Shown: in pieces, positions 1-7,953 of the stretch
How the letters are laid out: the number at the start of each line of letters is the position of its first letter
How positions within the stretch are numbered: position 1 is the first letter of the stretch
DNA from: Bacteroidales bacterium
GTDB lineage: Bacteria > Bacteroidota > Bacteroidia > Bacteroidales > UBA932
Assembly: GCA_017561885.1 (NCBI GenBank)
Contig: JAFZBF010000041.1
Coordinates: 90,218 to 154,217 of the forward strand
Direction of reading: 5' to 3'
DNA length: 64,000 bases
Made by a program: the position numbers and the translations under genes
Notes under the pieces: model-generated
What the model was told of the DNA's origin: nothing
The model's input: the letters and a program-made list of their open reading frames with translations, nothing else
The model's database searches: none

Positions 1-363
1 TGCCAGATCTGCGCCCAGCACGTGGATGACGCACTTGTCAGCATCGACCGACTCTATCTTCACGCTCGAAAGGCCTATGGGGTTCGGACGGAAGGGCGAA
101 CGGCTTGCGAACACCCCTACCCTCGTATTACCTCCCAGTCGCGGAGGTCGCACCGTAAGGTTTTCCGAAGGACCGTTAAGAGAGAATTCCCACACCAGCC
201 ACACATAATCGAAGCCCTCCAGCCCCCTCAGCGCATCCGGGCTGTCATATGGAGACACTAAACGCACCTCGCCCCTGAGATCAGGAGCGATTCCGCTCTG
301 TCTCGGAACACCGAATTTGCCGGTGACGGGAGATTTGAAAAAAGCGATCGGCCGGATTTCCAT
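1..363 (-). CDS. trmO: tRNA (N6-threonylcarbamoyladenosine-A37) N6-methyltransferase TrmO, 3' part outside window
   Basis: The gene enters from the left edge on the minus strand. ATG at 363-361 opens a frame with no stop to base 1, giving the first 121 residues. The protein starts MEIRPIAFFKSP and carries FGVPRQSG, FDYVWLVWEFS and the near-invariant RPPRLGGNTRVGVFASRSP and RPNPIGLS blocks of the YaeB/TsaA (TrmO) beta-barrel family. Known family members use SAM to methylate t6A37 in ANN-decoding tRNAs. The catalytic core residues of the N-terminal domain are all present; the C-terminal part is cut by the window edge. It has its own short gap (about 50 bp) from the TonB receptor gene upstream on the same strand, so it may be read from that promoter or its own. 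Confidence 0.9.
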   Translation of the reverse strand, partial: MEIRPIAFFKSPVTGKFGVPRQSGIAPDLRGEVRLVSPYDSPDALRGLEGFDYVWLVWEFSLNGPSENLTVRPPRLGGNTRVGVFASRSPFRPNPIGLSSVKIESVDADKCVIHVLGADLA

Positions 364-412
364 CTGAAAAGGGATTCTCCGGCCGAAGTTAGCTATTTCT
401 AAAGAGATTCTT

Positions 413-2290
413 CTACAGCGAGAGTGACAATCCAGCCATAAAGTTGATGCCCGGCATAGGATATCCGGCATTGATCTGATACTCCTGGTTGAGAAGGTTG
501 TCGCCGCGTGCCCAGATTCCTAGCCAGTCTGTCAGTTGGTAGCTTGCATTCAGGCTCAGCAGGAAGAAACTCTCTTTCTGGGGGTTGGCGCCCACTGCAG
601 TATAGAGGTTACCCACTTCCCTGCCGCCGGCAGAAACCTGGAGACGGCTGTTGTGATACTGCAGTCCGCAATATGCCGTAATTTCAGGAGCGGCCACCAC
701 GGGGTTCTCCATATGAAGCCAGCTGCCGTTGGTAACCAGGTTCCAGTTGTTGCTGATGCGCCAGTGAAGGTCGAGCTCTGCGCCGTAGTTCTCCACAGGG
801 CCGGTATTGACGTTGAGGGGTTTGCCATCCACCATCTGGGTCTGTATCATATTGTCTCCCTTGAGGTAGAATACATTCAAGCCATAGGTGACATTCTCTC
901 CTGCAGGCGCCTTCCAGGCCAGCTCGTAGTTCATTATGCGCTCGGGCTCCAGGTCAGCGTTGGCCGGACGGAAGAGGAACATCTCGCGGATGGTAGGCCT
1001 GCGGAAGCCCTTGCTCACCATAGCCTTCAATTCGCCCTTTCCGAGCCTGAATGCCAGACCTCCCTGCGGCACGAGTTCCATGCCAGACTGAGAGTGGTTA
1101 TCAACCCTGAGACCGAAGTCTGCAGTCAGCCAGCTGGCCACATCCTGGCGGAAGTCGATGTATCCGGCAACTTCTGTTTCAGTCTTGTCCACCATAGGGT
1201 CAAGATCCTTGCCGGAAGCTATCTCCTGGTTCCATGCCTTACCGTAGATGCTCTGCAGGTCGAAACCCAGAGTGGTGGTGTTACCCGCAAAAAGGCCGAA
1301 ACTCTGCCAGGCGGACAGGCCGGCAAGTGCATCGTTTGAGCGGAACCAGGTTGTCTGGGGAGCCGCCCCCTCGGCGTGTCCGTCATTGATCTTGTGGTCG
1401 CCGAAGTTGTAGTAGAGGCTCAGCGCACCGTCAGTCCTGTCGTAGTGGTTCTCCACGGCAACCGATGCTACGCCGCGGGTGATCCACTGGTCGGCGTCGA
1501 ACAGCGGGGCGCTGGTCGCGCCGGGATATGAGGCGTTGAAATGGGTGATGTCCACATCTCCATAGGCGCTCCAGTTGTCTGAAAACTCGTAGCCTACCTT
1601 GGCATAGCCGCCGTACTGCTCGAAGCCCATACGAGGACGGTGGTTGTCGCTGCGAGCATACTGTCCCGATACGACTCCGCTTGTGCGGCCCTTGCGCACG
1701 CGGTTGCTCAGCACGCCCTGGAAGGTACCATAGCTGCCTGCGCCGAGGTTAAGGTCGGTGTGGACGCCTTCTTCCAGAGACTTTCTGGTGATGATGTTTA
1801 CCACTCCGCCCATCGCGTTGCTTCCGTAGAGTACGGAGGCCGGGCCTCTAAGCACTTCCACGCGTTCCGTCATGAGCGTCTGGTATGAATCTGATATGGG
1901 GTGGCCGAAGATTCCCTGGTACTGCGGATGTCCGTCAATCAGCACCATCATCTGGCCGGAACCGCCTGAAAGGCCGCGGACGCTGATGCCACCTGCAGCT
2001 CCCGTACTGACGCCGTAGCCCAGCATAGCCCTTGAGGTGACGAAAATGCCAGGAACCAGCTCATCGAGAGTGGGAAGCACGTTGAGGCGCTGGGTAGATG
2101 CAAGTTCATTATGGTTTACGACGCTGATGGTCTGCGGCAGGAAGCCTGAAAGGGTTTTTGCCCTTGTGCCGGTGACTACCGCCTCGTCGAGATAATTGGT
2201 TGTGGTATCCTGAACCGCCGATGCTGCATTGGCGGTGAAAACACACACAAACAGGCCGGCCATAGCGGCTGACAATGTCAGAAGTTTCAT
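413..2290 (-). CDS. TonB-dependent outer-membrane receptor
   Basis: A 625-residue TonB-dependent receptor. I start it at the ATG at 2290, where a clean signal peptide (MKLLTLSAAMAGLFVCVF, cut near residue 25) begins; a longer frame from 2356 would put about 22 hydrophilic residues before it. The plug domain (about 35-145) has EAVVTGTRA, ISVRGLSGG, VEVLRGPASVLYGSNAMGGVVNIITRK. The rest fits a 22-strand barrel. It is of the short FepA/BtuB/CirA style without the CarboxypepD repeat found in SusC proteins, and no SusD follows. The last residue is Leu rather than the usual aromatic. Divergent AraC regulator and shared repeats point to ligand-controlled uptake, possibly an iron siderophore, haem or cobalamin; the substrate cannot be read from sequence. 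Confidence 0.9.
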   Translation of the reverse strand: MKLLTLSAAMAGLFVCVFTANAASAVQDTTTNYLDEAVVTGTRAKTLSGFLPQTISVVNHNELASTQRLNVLPTLDELVPGIFVTSRAMLGYGVSTGAAGGISVRGLSGGSGQMMVLIDGHPQYQGIFGHPISDSYQTLMTERVEVLRGPASVLYGSNAMGGVVNIITRKSLEEGVHTDLNLGAGSYGTFQGVLSNRVRKGRTSGVVSGQYARSDNHRPRMGFEQYGGYAKVGYEFSDNWSAYGDVDITHFNASYPGATSAPLFDADQWITRGVASVAVENHYDRTDGALSLYYNFGDHKINDGHAEGAAPQTTWFRSNDALAGLSAWQSFGLFAGNTTTLGFDLQSIYGKAWNQEIASGKDLDPMVDKTETEVAGYIDFRQDVASWLTADFGLRVDNHSQSGMELVPQGGLAFRLGKGELKAMVSKGFRRPTIREMFLFRPANADLEPERIMNYELAWKAPAGENVTYGLNVFYLKGDNMIQTQMVDGKPLNVNTGPVENYGAELDLHWRISNNWNLVTNGSWLHMENPVVAAPEITAYCGLQYHNSRLQVSAGGREVGNLYTAVGANPQKESFFLLSLNASYQLTDWLGIWARGDNLLNQEYQINAGYPMPGINFMAGLSLSL

Positions 2291-2370
2291 GTTTATTTTC
2301 ACTTTTTGTAACTTTGAGCGCAAAGATACACATGCGCAGCCCGCAATCTGTTTCACTTTTTGTCCATTTT
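2291..2370. promoter_or_regulatory. Divergent promoter region with 13-bp direct repeat (TonB receptor / AraC)
   Basis: The 80-bp gap between the divergent TonB-receptor and AraC genes holds two identical 13-mers, TTTCACTTTTTGT, at 2297-2309 and 2351-2363 (54 bp apart, same orientation). A -7 box TATCTTTG lies on the minus strand at 2328-2321 and fits the receptor gene. The repeats flank that box, one just inside the predicted 5' leader and one upstream, an arrangement typical of a dimeric AraC-type regulator. The regulator assignment is inference. Confidence 0.6.
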
Positions 2371-3216
2371 ATGTCACATATTTCACATCAGGGTGCACAA
2401 GTTTTCCTATGTCCTCAGGATTACATCTCACCTGCCGGATTCTATGGCAGCCATCACATCCATTTCATCTGTTTCACAGGCGAAGGATCCTTCAAATGCA
2501 ATGGCGTCAGACATTCCTTTGCAAAGGATGACCTGGTAATATTGCAAGGAGACTCCGGCTGCACGGAACTGTTTTTCTCGGAGGATTTCAGCGGCAAGGC
2601 TCTCGCCGTGCCCAGAGGCTTCCTGCACAATGCCCATAATGGGAACGTCTGGACTACAAGCGGCTTCCTGCAGACAAAGGCCCATCCCGTAACCCGTCTG
2701 GAGCACGGGGAAAGGGAACTGCTGCTGGCGGACTTTGCCGCAATCGCGCAGCGTCTGTCCCGAACCGGAGATTTCGGCCGCCAGAGCCTCTACCACAGTT
2801 TCCAGGTCCTGATGTACGACATCTGGGACATCTACGACCACAAGGCTGTTTCAAGCCGCCTGTCGGGCAACGACGATGCCGCCTTCGTTTTCATGAGGTT
2901 CCAGGAGCTGCTTAAAGCGCATTGTGACAGCGAAAGGACTGTAGCGTGGTATGCTGACAAGTTGAACATCACTCCGCGCAAGTTGAGCCGTGTGTGTCTC
3001 GATGCGAGCGGCTCCGGGGCCAGCGAGTGGATCGGTCAGCACACTGCGTTGAGAGTCAAGGAACTGCTCGAATCCACCGACCTGCCTTTCGAAGAGATCA
3101 GCGACAGGATGAACTTTTCTAGCAGTTCATATTTCACACGCTATGTGACAAAAGTCTTTGGATCCACGCCGTCGGAGTACCGCCGCAAGATGAGGGCAAA
3201 ATCCCGGCAATCCTGA
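2371..3216 (+). CDS. AraC-family transcriptional regulator
   Basis: A 281-residue regulator. I choose the ATG at 2371 (MSHISHQGAQ), since a longer frame from 2275 would run through the divergent promoter and into the receptor gene. The N-terminal 150 residues are an effector/cupin-like region (FAKDDLVILQGDSGCTELFF). The C-terminal 100 residues are a double helix-turn-helix: WYADKLNITPRKLSRVC (first HTH) and FEEISDRMNFSSSSYFTRYVTKVFGSTPSEYRRK (second HTH with the PxxYR signature of AraC/XylS). It probably controls the divergent TonB receptor. AraC regulators beside receptors often sense the imported siderophore, but the effector here is unknown. Confidence 0.88.
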   Translation: MSHISHQGAQVFLCPQDYISPAGFYGSHHIHFICFTGEGSFKCNGVRHSFAKDDLVILQGDSGCTELFFSEDFSGKALAVPRGFLHNAHNGNVWTTSGFLQTKAHPVTRLEHGERELLLADFAAIAQRLSRTGDFGRQSLYHSFQVLMYDIWDIYDHKAVSSRLSGNDDAAFVFMRFQELLKAHCDSERTVAWYADKLNITPRKLSRVCLDASGSGASEWIGQHTALRVKELLESTDLPFEEISDRMNFSSSSYFTRYVTKVFGSTPSEYRRKMRAKSRQS

Positions 3217-3236
3217 ACCATATCGGCATTTTGTGC

Positions 3237-3244
3237 TATATTTG
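3237..3244 (+). promoter_or_regulatory. Bacteroidota -7 box TATATTTG
   Basis: TATATTTG matches TAnnTTTG and lies 30 bp upstream of the start at 3275. It probably drives the tandem pair of secreted proteins. Confidence 0.6.
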
Positions 3245-3274
3245 CGCCGTTTTTGAAATTAATACACACACAAT

Positions 3275-3937
3275 ATGAAAAAGATTATTCTTGTCGCAGC
3301 ATTCGCTGTCATTTCTGTCTTCGGAGCTTTTGCTCAGGAGAATGCATCAGTCTATTTTGACCCCGTACATAATATGAGGTTCGGTTATGCCGGTGTCCTC
3401 AATTCATCGGACAACAACCTTATGGGCGGTTTCGAATTCGGCCTCAATCTCTTCGAATTCGGAGTAAGGCCTTATAGCACAGGAGCAATCAGCCTTGGCG
3501 CAGACTTCATTGTTGATGAGTTCAACGCAGCAGAAGGCAACTACTTTTTATCAGAAGCGCACAAGACCGCCATCGTTTCTCCCCTGCTGTCTTTCAAGGA
3601 CATCAGAGGTTCGCGCGCAGGAGTGCTGGCGTTCGCTTTCCCCCTCAATTTCACCCAGACAATCGGCGACAAACTGGCCCTCACATTAGGCGCATCAGCA
3701 AAGGTCAATCTCAATGCCGAGACCACCACTGACTATATCTCTGTATTTGACGACCGTTGCTCCCAGTCAGTAGCCGGTATCCATACCAACCGTCTGACTT
3801 ATGACATCCACTTGGCTGTAACTTATGACGACTTCGGAATCTATGCCAGCTACAGTCCTATGAAAGTGTTCGAGAACGGATATGGTCCCGACTTCAACTT
3901 CTTCTCTGTCGGAGCTATCTTCAGAATCGATGAATAA
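3275..3937 (+). CDS. Secreted beta-strand-rich protein, tandem paralogue 1
   Basis: A 220-residue protein of no family I can name. It begins with a signal peptide (MKKIILVAAFAVISVFGAFAQ, cut after residue 20). The mature part alternates hydrophobic and polar residues with many Gly and aromatic positions (GGFEFGLNLFEFGVRPY, GIYASYSPMKVFENG, FFSVGAIFRIDE), which suggests a small 8-10-strand outer-membrane beta-barrel or OmpW/OprF-like fold. The next gene, 16 bp downstream, is a paralogue. The DNA is lower in GC than the flanking regions. Function unknown. Confidence 0.8.
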   Translation: MKKIILVAAFAVISVFGAFAQENASVYFDPVHNMRFGYAGVLNSSDNNLMGGFEFGLNLFEFGVRPYSTGAISLGADFIVDEFNAAEGNYFLSEAHKTAIVSPLLSFKDIRGSRAGVLAFAFPLNFTQTIGDKLALTLGASAKVNLNAETTTDYISVFDDRCSQSVAGIHTNRLTYDIHLAVTYDDFGIYASYSPMKVFENGYGPDFNFFSVGAIFRIDE

Positions 3938-3953
3938 ATAATTCCATCATCAT

Positions 3954-4598
3954 ATGAAAAAAATACTTTTCTCCATAGCTATCGCTATGTTCTCTGTATT
4001 CGGAGCTTCAGCCCAAAGGTCTGACCTTATAACATCAGAAATTGGATCTAACTTGAGAGTCGGATATGTCGGTTCCGCAGACAACTCAAATATCGCCGGT
4101 GGTTTTGACTTGGGAATCAATATCATCGAAATCGGTGTCAATCCCTACAGTGGCAGTGCCCTCACCCTCGGTGCAGACTTCCTCCTGGACACCTACCATC
4201 CCACCAGCGGCAAATATTTCCTGTCAGCAAGCCATAGTACCGCCATCGTTCCTTCGATTTTCTCCAAAATCAAATATTCGACTGCCACAGTTCTTGGATT
4301 AGGAATTCCGCTGGACTTCACCCAAAGGCTGAGCGACAAGCTGTCCGTCTCAGTCGGAGCTTCAGCCAGAATCAATATGAACGCATCGACACGTCTTGTT
4401 TACACCAATTCTGACAACAAGTGGAATACAGAACGTGTATCAGGAATCTACACTAACCGCGTCACTTACGACTTGCACTTATCTGTCGACGTAGATGGTT
4501 TCGGAATCTATGCAAGCTACCGCCCGATGAATGTATTTGAAGATGGCCATGGACCCTCTTTCAACACCTTCGCAGTAGGGCTGATCTTCAAGCACTGA
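3954..4598 (+). CDS. Secreted beta-strand-rich protein, tandem paralogue 2
   Basis: A 214-residue paralogue of the preceding gene, in the same operon. Both share the signal-peptide pattern (SVFGASAQ vs SVFGAFAQ), the middle blocks LGADF, YFLS, TAIV, and the C-terminal GIYASYRPMNVFEDGHGPSFNTFAVGLIF. Divergence is large enough that this is an old duplication. Predicted small outer-membrane barrel; no assigned function. A strong terminator follows. Confidence 0.8.
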   Translation: MKKILFSIAIAMFSVFGASAQRSDLITSEIGSNLRVGYVGSADNSNIAGGFDLGINIIEIGVNPYSGSALTLGADFLLDTYHPTSGKYFLSASHSTAIVPSIFSKIKYSTATVLGLGIPLDFTQRLSDKLSVSVGASARINMNASTRLVYTNSDNKWNTERVSGIYTNRVTYDLHLSVDVDGFGIYASYRPMNVFEDGHGPSFNTFAVGLIFKH

Positions 4599-4619
4599 TA
4601 TTTCCACATATAGTCATAA

Positions 4620-4651
4620 AGCCGCAAAGCGTTTGCCTTGCGGCTTTTTTT
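4620..4651 (+). terminator. Rho-independent terminator
   Basis: AGCCGCAA (4620-4627), a 10-nt loop and TTGCGGCT (4638-4645) form an 8-bp GC-rich stem followed by a T-run. It closes the two-gene operon; the -7-like box for the next gene begins right after it. Confidence 0.85.
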
Positions 4652-4652
4652 G

Positions 4653-4660
4653 TATCTTGC
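4653..4660 (+). promoter_or_regulatory. -7-like box TATCTTGC
   Basis: TATCTTGC is one base short of the TAnnTTTG consensus. It sits directly behind the terminator and 24 bp before the ATG at 4684, and would drive the NUDIX-nitroreductase-HAD-LdcA operon. Confidence 0.4.
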
Positions 4661-4683
4661 GGAGAATTTCAAAAGACAAGCTG

Positions 4684-5253
4684 ATGATGGATTTTGACAT
4701 TTCCCAAGAAGGCCGGTACAAGGTGATTTCGAGCGAGTATCTGCTTAGGCTCGGACATTGGATGACTGTTCGCCGTGACTGCGTGGAGTTGCCCGACGGA
4801 CGGAGGAATCCGAACTATTATGTAATGGAGTATCCTGACTGGATAAATGTGATTGCCATAACTAAAGACGGACGCTTCCTGATGGAGAAACAGTACCGCC
4901 ACGGTCTCGGCATATCTGAATATGAGCTGTGTGCCGGCGTGATCGAGGAGGGGGAAGAGCCTCTCGATGCTGCGAAGAGGGAACTGATGGAAGAGACCGG
5001 GTATGCCGGAGGTGAATGGAAGGAGATAATGACGCTCTGTGCCAATCCGTCTTCCCAGAACAATCTGAGCCACTGCTTCCTTGCCGTCGGAGTGGAGAAG
5101 GTCGGCGACCAGCATCTCGACCCTACCGAAGCCATAGAGCCTGTGCTGATGACGGTTGACGAGGTGCGCGAGCTACTCAGGGGCGGCTATTGCAAGCAGG
5201 CTTTGATGACTGCTCCTCTGTGGAGATTTTTTGCAGAAAACCATTTGATATAA
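4684..5253 (+). CDS. NUDIX hydrolase, ADP-ribose pyrophosphatase-like
   Basis: A 189-residue NUDIX protein started at MMDFDISQEG; the frame is open to 4633 but that start lies inside the terminator. The NUDIX box GX5EX7REUXEEXGU is complete (G-VIEEG-E-EPLDAAK-RELMEETGY). The N-terminal strand pattern (MEYPDWINVIAITKDGRFLMEKQYRHG) resembles ADP-ribose pyrophosphatases (YqkG/NudF group), which hydrolyse ADP-ribose to AMP and ribose-5-P. Substrate is inferred from that resemblance only. First gene of a run of four whose ends nearly touch or overlap. Confidence 0.88.
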   Translation: MMDFDISQEGRYKVISSEYLLRLGHWMTVRRDCVELPDGRRNPNYYVMEYPDWINVIAITKDGRFLMEKQYRHGLGISEYELCAGVIEEGEEPLDAAKRELMEETGYAGGEWKEIMTLCANPSSQNNLSHCFLAVGVEKVGDQHLDPTEAIEPVLMTVDEVRELLRGGYCKQALMTAPLWRFFAENHLI

Positions 5254-5254
5254 T

Positions 5255-5779
5255 ATGGACAACGAAGTATTGAAAGCCATCCGCGAGAGGCGCAGCATAA
5301 GACGCTACCTGCCCCAGCAGATCAAGGAAGAAGAGCTGAAGGCGGTCCTGGAAGCCGGTACCTGGGCTCCGACCGGCAAGGGCACCCAGGATCCTGTGAT
5401 CATCGCAGTGCAGGACCCGGAGATTTGTGCAGTCCTGAGAAGGCTGAACGCAGAGGTATGGGGCAAGGTGAATATGGACCCTTACTACGGCGCCCCGACA
5501 ATTATCCTGGTCTTTTCGAAGGCCGACAACCAGAATTGCGTGAAGGACGGATCCCTTGTAATAGGCAACATTCTCCTGGCTGCCCACAGCATAGGCCTCG
5601 GCGCCTGCTGGATCAACCGCTGCAAGGAAATGTTCGAAACGGAAGAAGGCCGGCAGCTCGGACAGCGTATCGGCGTTCCCGATGGTTATGAAGGTGTGGG
5701 CAGCGTTTCGCTCGGCTATATAGAGCATGCTGCTCCGGCTCCACGTCCCCGCAAAGTTGACTACTACAAGATTGTATAA
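5255..5779 (+). CDS. Nitroreductase-family FMN oxidoreductase
   Basis: A 174-residue NfsB/NfnB-like protein. RERRSIRRYLPQQI near the N-terminus is the FMN-phosphate-binding signature; APTGKGTQDP, IGNILLAAHSIGLGACWINR and the C-terminal VGSVSLGY block are also typical. These enzymes are FMN-dependent homodimers that reduce nitro groups, quinones or flavins with NAD(P)H; the physiological substrate is not known. Starts 1 bp after the NUDIX stop, and its stop TAA overlaps the next ATG (TAATG), indicating translational coupling. Confidence 0.88.
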   Translation: MDNEVLKAIRERRSIRRYLPQQIKEEELKAVLEAGTWAPTGKGTQDPVIIAVQDPEICAVLRRLNAEVWGKVNMDPYYGAPTIILVFSKADNQNCVKDGSLVIGNILLAAHSIGLGACWINRCKEMFETEEGRQLGQRIGVPDGYEGVGSVSLGYIEHAAPAPRPRKVDYYKIV

Positions 5780-6423
5780 TGACATCCCTCGCAATCTTCG
5801 ACTTTGACGGGACCCTCGGCGACACCACGGGCATCATCCTGACTACTATGGCCGCGACCTTCAAGGCTATGGGCCAGCCGCAGCTCAGCGATGCTCAGTA
5901 CCGGAGCGTAATCGGCCTTCCGCTCGAGAAATGTTTCAGCGCCCTTCTGCCCCTTGACGAGGAAGGCGAAGCCGCCTATGCTGCAGCTTACCGCAGGATG
6001 TTCGACGAGCTGGACAAAAAAGGCGTGGTGACGCTTTATCCGGGAGTGCTCGAGACTCTGACGATGATGAAAGAACAGGGCGTCAGGCTCGCGATCGCAA
6101 GCAGCCGCCACCGCCACACTCTTGACCGCTATGTGTCCGAGCTTGGCCTTGCCCCGCTGATCGAGATGACAGTCGGCGCTGACGACGTAACAAGGGCCAA
6201 GCCCGATCCCCAGCCCGTGAATATCATTCTTGAGGCCTTGGGAGTTCCGGCTTCGGAGGCCCTGATGGTAGGAGATGCGCCGTTTGACATATTGATGGGC
6301 AAGGCGGCCGGCTGCAGGACCGTGGCTGTGACATACGGCAACGGCACTGCTGATGATTTGAAGGCTGCAGGGGCTGATTTCCTTGCTGACAGTTTTAACG
6401 ATATCATTCAGATTATAAGATGA
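5779..6423 (+). CDS. HAD-superfamily hydrolase, phosphoglycolate phosphatase-like
   Basis: A 214-residue HAD hydrolase with all four motifs: DFDGTLGDT (nucleophile Asp8, acid Asp10), IASSR (motif II), RAKPDPQP (motif III Lys) and MVGDAPFDI (motif IV acidic). The helical cap between motifs I and II marks subclass I, as in Gph/PhnX/beta-phosphoglucomutase. Likely a small-molecule phosphatase, phosphoglycolate or nucleotide. Its start overlaps the nitroreductase stop and its stop overlaps the next ATG (ATGA). Confidence 0.87.
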   Translation: MTSLAIFDFDGTLGDTTGIILTTMAATFKAMGQPQLSDAQYRSVIGLPLEKCFSALLPLDEEGEAAYAAAYRRMFDELDKKGVVTLYPGVLETLTMMKEQGVRLAIASSRHRHTLDRYVSELGLAPLIEMTVGADDVTRAKPDPQPVNIILEALGVPASEALMVGDAPFDILMGKAAGCRTVAVTYGNGTADDLKAAGADFLADSFNDIIQIIR

Positions 6424-7571
6424 ATAAACGAGTATCCTTTCTGTTGCTGATTCTTGCATTTACTGCCGGCAGTTCTCTGTGCGCCAGTGCAATGAGGCCG
6501 TTCAAGGCGCCAAAGGAAATACCTGTCCATGAAATAGAAGTCCCGCAGGCGGATACGGTTGAAGCGGTGCTGGCTGCTGTCGATACTGTTGTCACGGCGA
6601 TGGCCGATACAGATACTGTCCAGGCCGAGCAGGCTGAGGTATGGGTCAGACCGGACATACGTCCGGCACCGCTCCAGCGTGGCGACACAATAGGCATCTT
6701 CGCCATATCGAATTATGCGGACAGTGCGGCCCTCGCATATGGAATCTCTTTGTTCCAGGACTGGGGGCTCAACGTCAAGCTGGCTGACAATATATACAGA
6801 AGAGGCGGCAAAAGCCGATATGACGGCACTCTGGAAGAAAGGATAAACTCGATGCAGGCCCTGATGGACGACCCTCAAGTCAAGGCCCTCATTTCAGTTC
6901 GCGGCGGATACGGTGCAGCGCTGGTTATACCTCATCTGGATTATACTAAATTGCTGGAGCATCCGAAATGGGTTGTGGGATACAGCGATGTGACGGCTCT
7001 GCATATCGTGCTGAACAATATGGGACTGGAGACCATCCACGGTCCGATGGCTACCCGTATAGAAGGGGACAATCTTTCGATATCCTTCTTGCACGAAGCT
7101 CTTTTCGGAGACGTCAAGGGGCTTACGATACCCACCAATATCAACTGTCGCGAGGGTGAGGCCACCGGAAGGCTGGTCGGCGGCAACCTGTCTCTTATCT
7201 ACAGCCTGCAGGGCACGCCTATGAACCTTGACATGAAGGATGCAATCCTTTTCATCGAAGATGTCGACGAAGACAGCTATGCGATAGACCGTATGCTCCA
7301 GAACCTGCTCCTTTCAGGAAAGCTGGATGAAATAGCCGGAATAATCGTGGGGCAGTTCACGAATTTTGACGATGCGAAAGGCATGGATCTGTCACTCCCG
7401 GCTCTCATCTATTCAAAGATCGGGGACAGACAGATTCCTGTGATGTATCAGATTGATGCAGGACACGAATGGAACGCCCATAAGAGCGCTCCTAACTATT
7501 CGCTGTACCTGGGTCGCCGAATCCACCTGAAGGTGGACCGGGACATAGCGTACTTCGAATATCTCGATTAG
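6420..7571 (+). CDS. Murein LD-carboxypeptidase (peptidase S66), secreted
   Basis: A 383-residue S66 peptidase. A signal peptide (MNKRVSFLLLILAFTAG, cut near 24) is followed by about 60 residues of Val/Thr/Asp-rich linker. The catalytic domain starts at RGDTIGIFAIS (about 87). The triad is visible: Ser189 in VGYSDVTALH, Glu280 in FIEDVDED and His349 in DAGHEWN; RGGYGA (161-166) is also conserved. Family members remove the terminal D-Ala from murein tetrapeptides during recycling, usually in the cytoplasm. An exported form would act on periplasmic peptides. Last gene of the operon; its 3' end overlaps the convergent gene by 4 bp. Confidence 0.88.
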   Translation: MNKRVSFLLLILAFTAGSSLCASAMRPFKAPKEIPVHEIEVPQADTVEAVLAAVDTVVTAMADTDTVQAEQAEVWVRPDIRPAPLQRGDTIGIFAISNYADSAALAYGISLFQDWGLNVKLADNIYRRGGKSRYDGTLEERINSMQALMDDPQVKALISVRGGYGAALVIPHLDYTKLLEHPKWVVGYSDVTALHIVLNNMGLETIHGPMATRIEGDNLSISFLHEALFGDVKGLTIPTNINCREGEATGRLVGGNLSLIYSLQGTPMNLDMKDAILFIEDVDEDSYAIDRMLQNLLLSGKLDEIAGIIVGQFTNFDDAKGMDLSLPALIYSKIGDRQIPVMYQIDAGHEWNAHKSAPNYSLYLGRRIHLKVDRDIAYFEYLD

Positions 7572-7930
7572 GCGTCTTTATTCTCTTCGCCTTCTTTCTT
7601 TGAAACGAGGTTGTCGAATTTGGCCTTGGCCTTGTCGGCAGCTTCTTTAACCTCTCCCTTCATTTCGGCGAATTTCTCGGGAGCCTTGCTCTTGAGCTCT
7701 TCAGCTTTGGCTTTAGCCTTGCCTGCGGCTTCCTTGACGTCTTCTTTCATTTCGGCGAACTTCTCGGGAGCTTTGCTCTTGAGCTCTTCGGCTTTGACTT
7801 TGGCCTTTCCGGCAACTACTTTGGCATCTTTCAAAGCTTCGTCGATTCCGTGGCCGATCTTTTCACCGATTGAAACCTTACCGTCCTTGTTGAGGTCCCT
7901 GGGGTCGAATTCCTGTTTGTTCTCTTCCAT
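7568..7930 (-). CDS. Small Lys/Ala-rich repeat protein with EF-hand-like loop
   Basis: A 120-residue acidic/basic protein with no signal peptide. Residues 12-23 (DLNKDGKVSIGE) fit the 12-position EF-hand calcium loop (acidic/Asn at 1, 3, 5; Gly 6; hydrophobic 8; Glu 12). Residues 42-70 and 71-99 are a 29-residue tandem repeat (AEELKSKAPEKFAEMK core) predicted to be amphipathic helix, like LEA group-3, YtxH or apolipoprotein-type proteins. The repeat is also visible at the DNA level. Function unknown; stress protection or membrane-surface binding are guesses. It lies directly upstream of no partner but 23 bp downstream of mgtC on the same strand, so cotranscription is likely. Confidence 0.8.
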   Translation of the reverse strand: MEENKQEFDPRDLNKDGKVSIGEKIGHGIDEALKDAKVVAGKAKVKAEELKSKAPEKFAEMKEDVKEAAGKAKAKAEELKSKAPEKFAEMKGEVKEAADKAKAKFDNLVSKKEGEENKDA

Positions 7931-7953
7931 TTCCGTATATTTTTGATGTTCAA

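Noticed and set aside
413..2290. SusC-type polysaccharide receptor
   Set aside because: No CarboxypepD repeat at the N-terminus and no SusD gene nearby; the length fits the shorter siderophore/cobalamin class.
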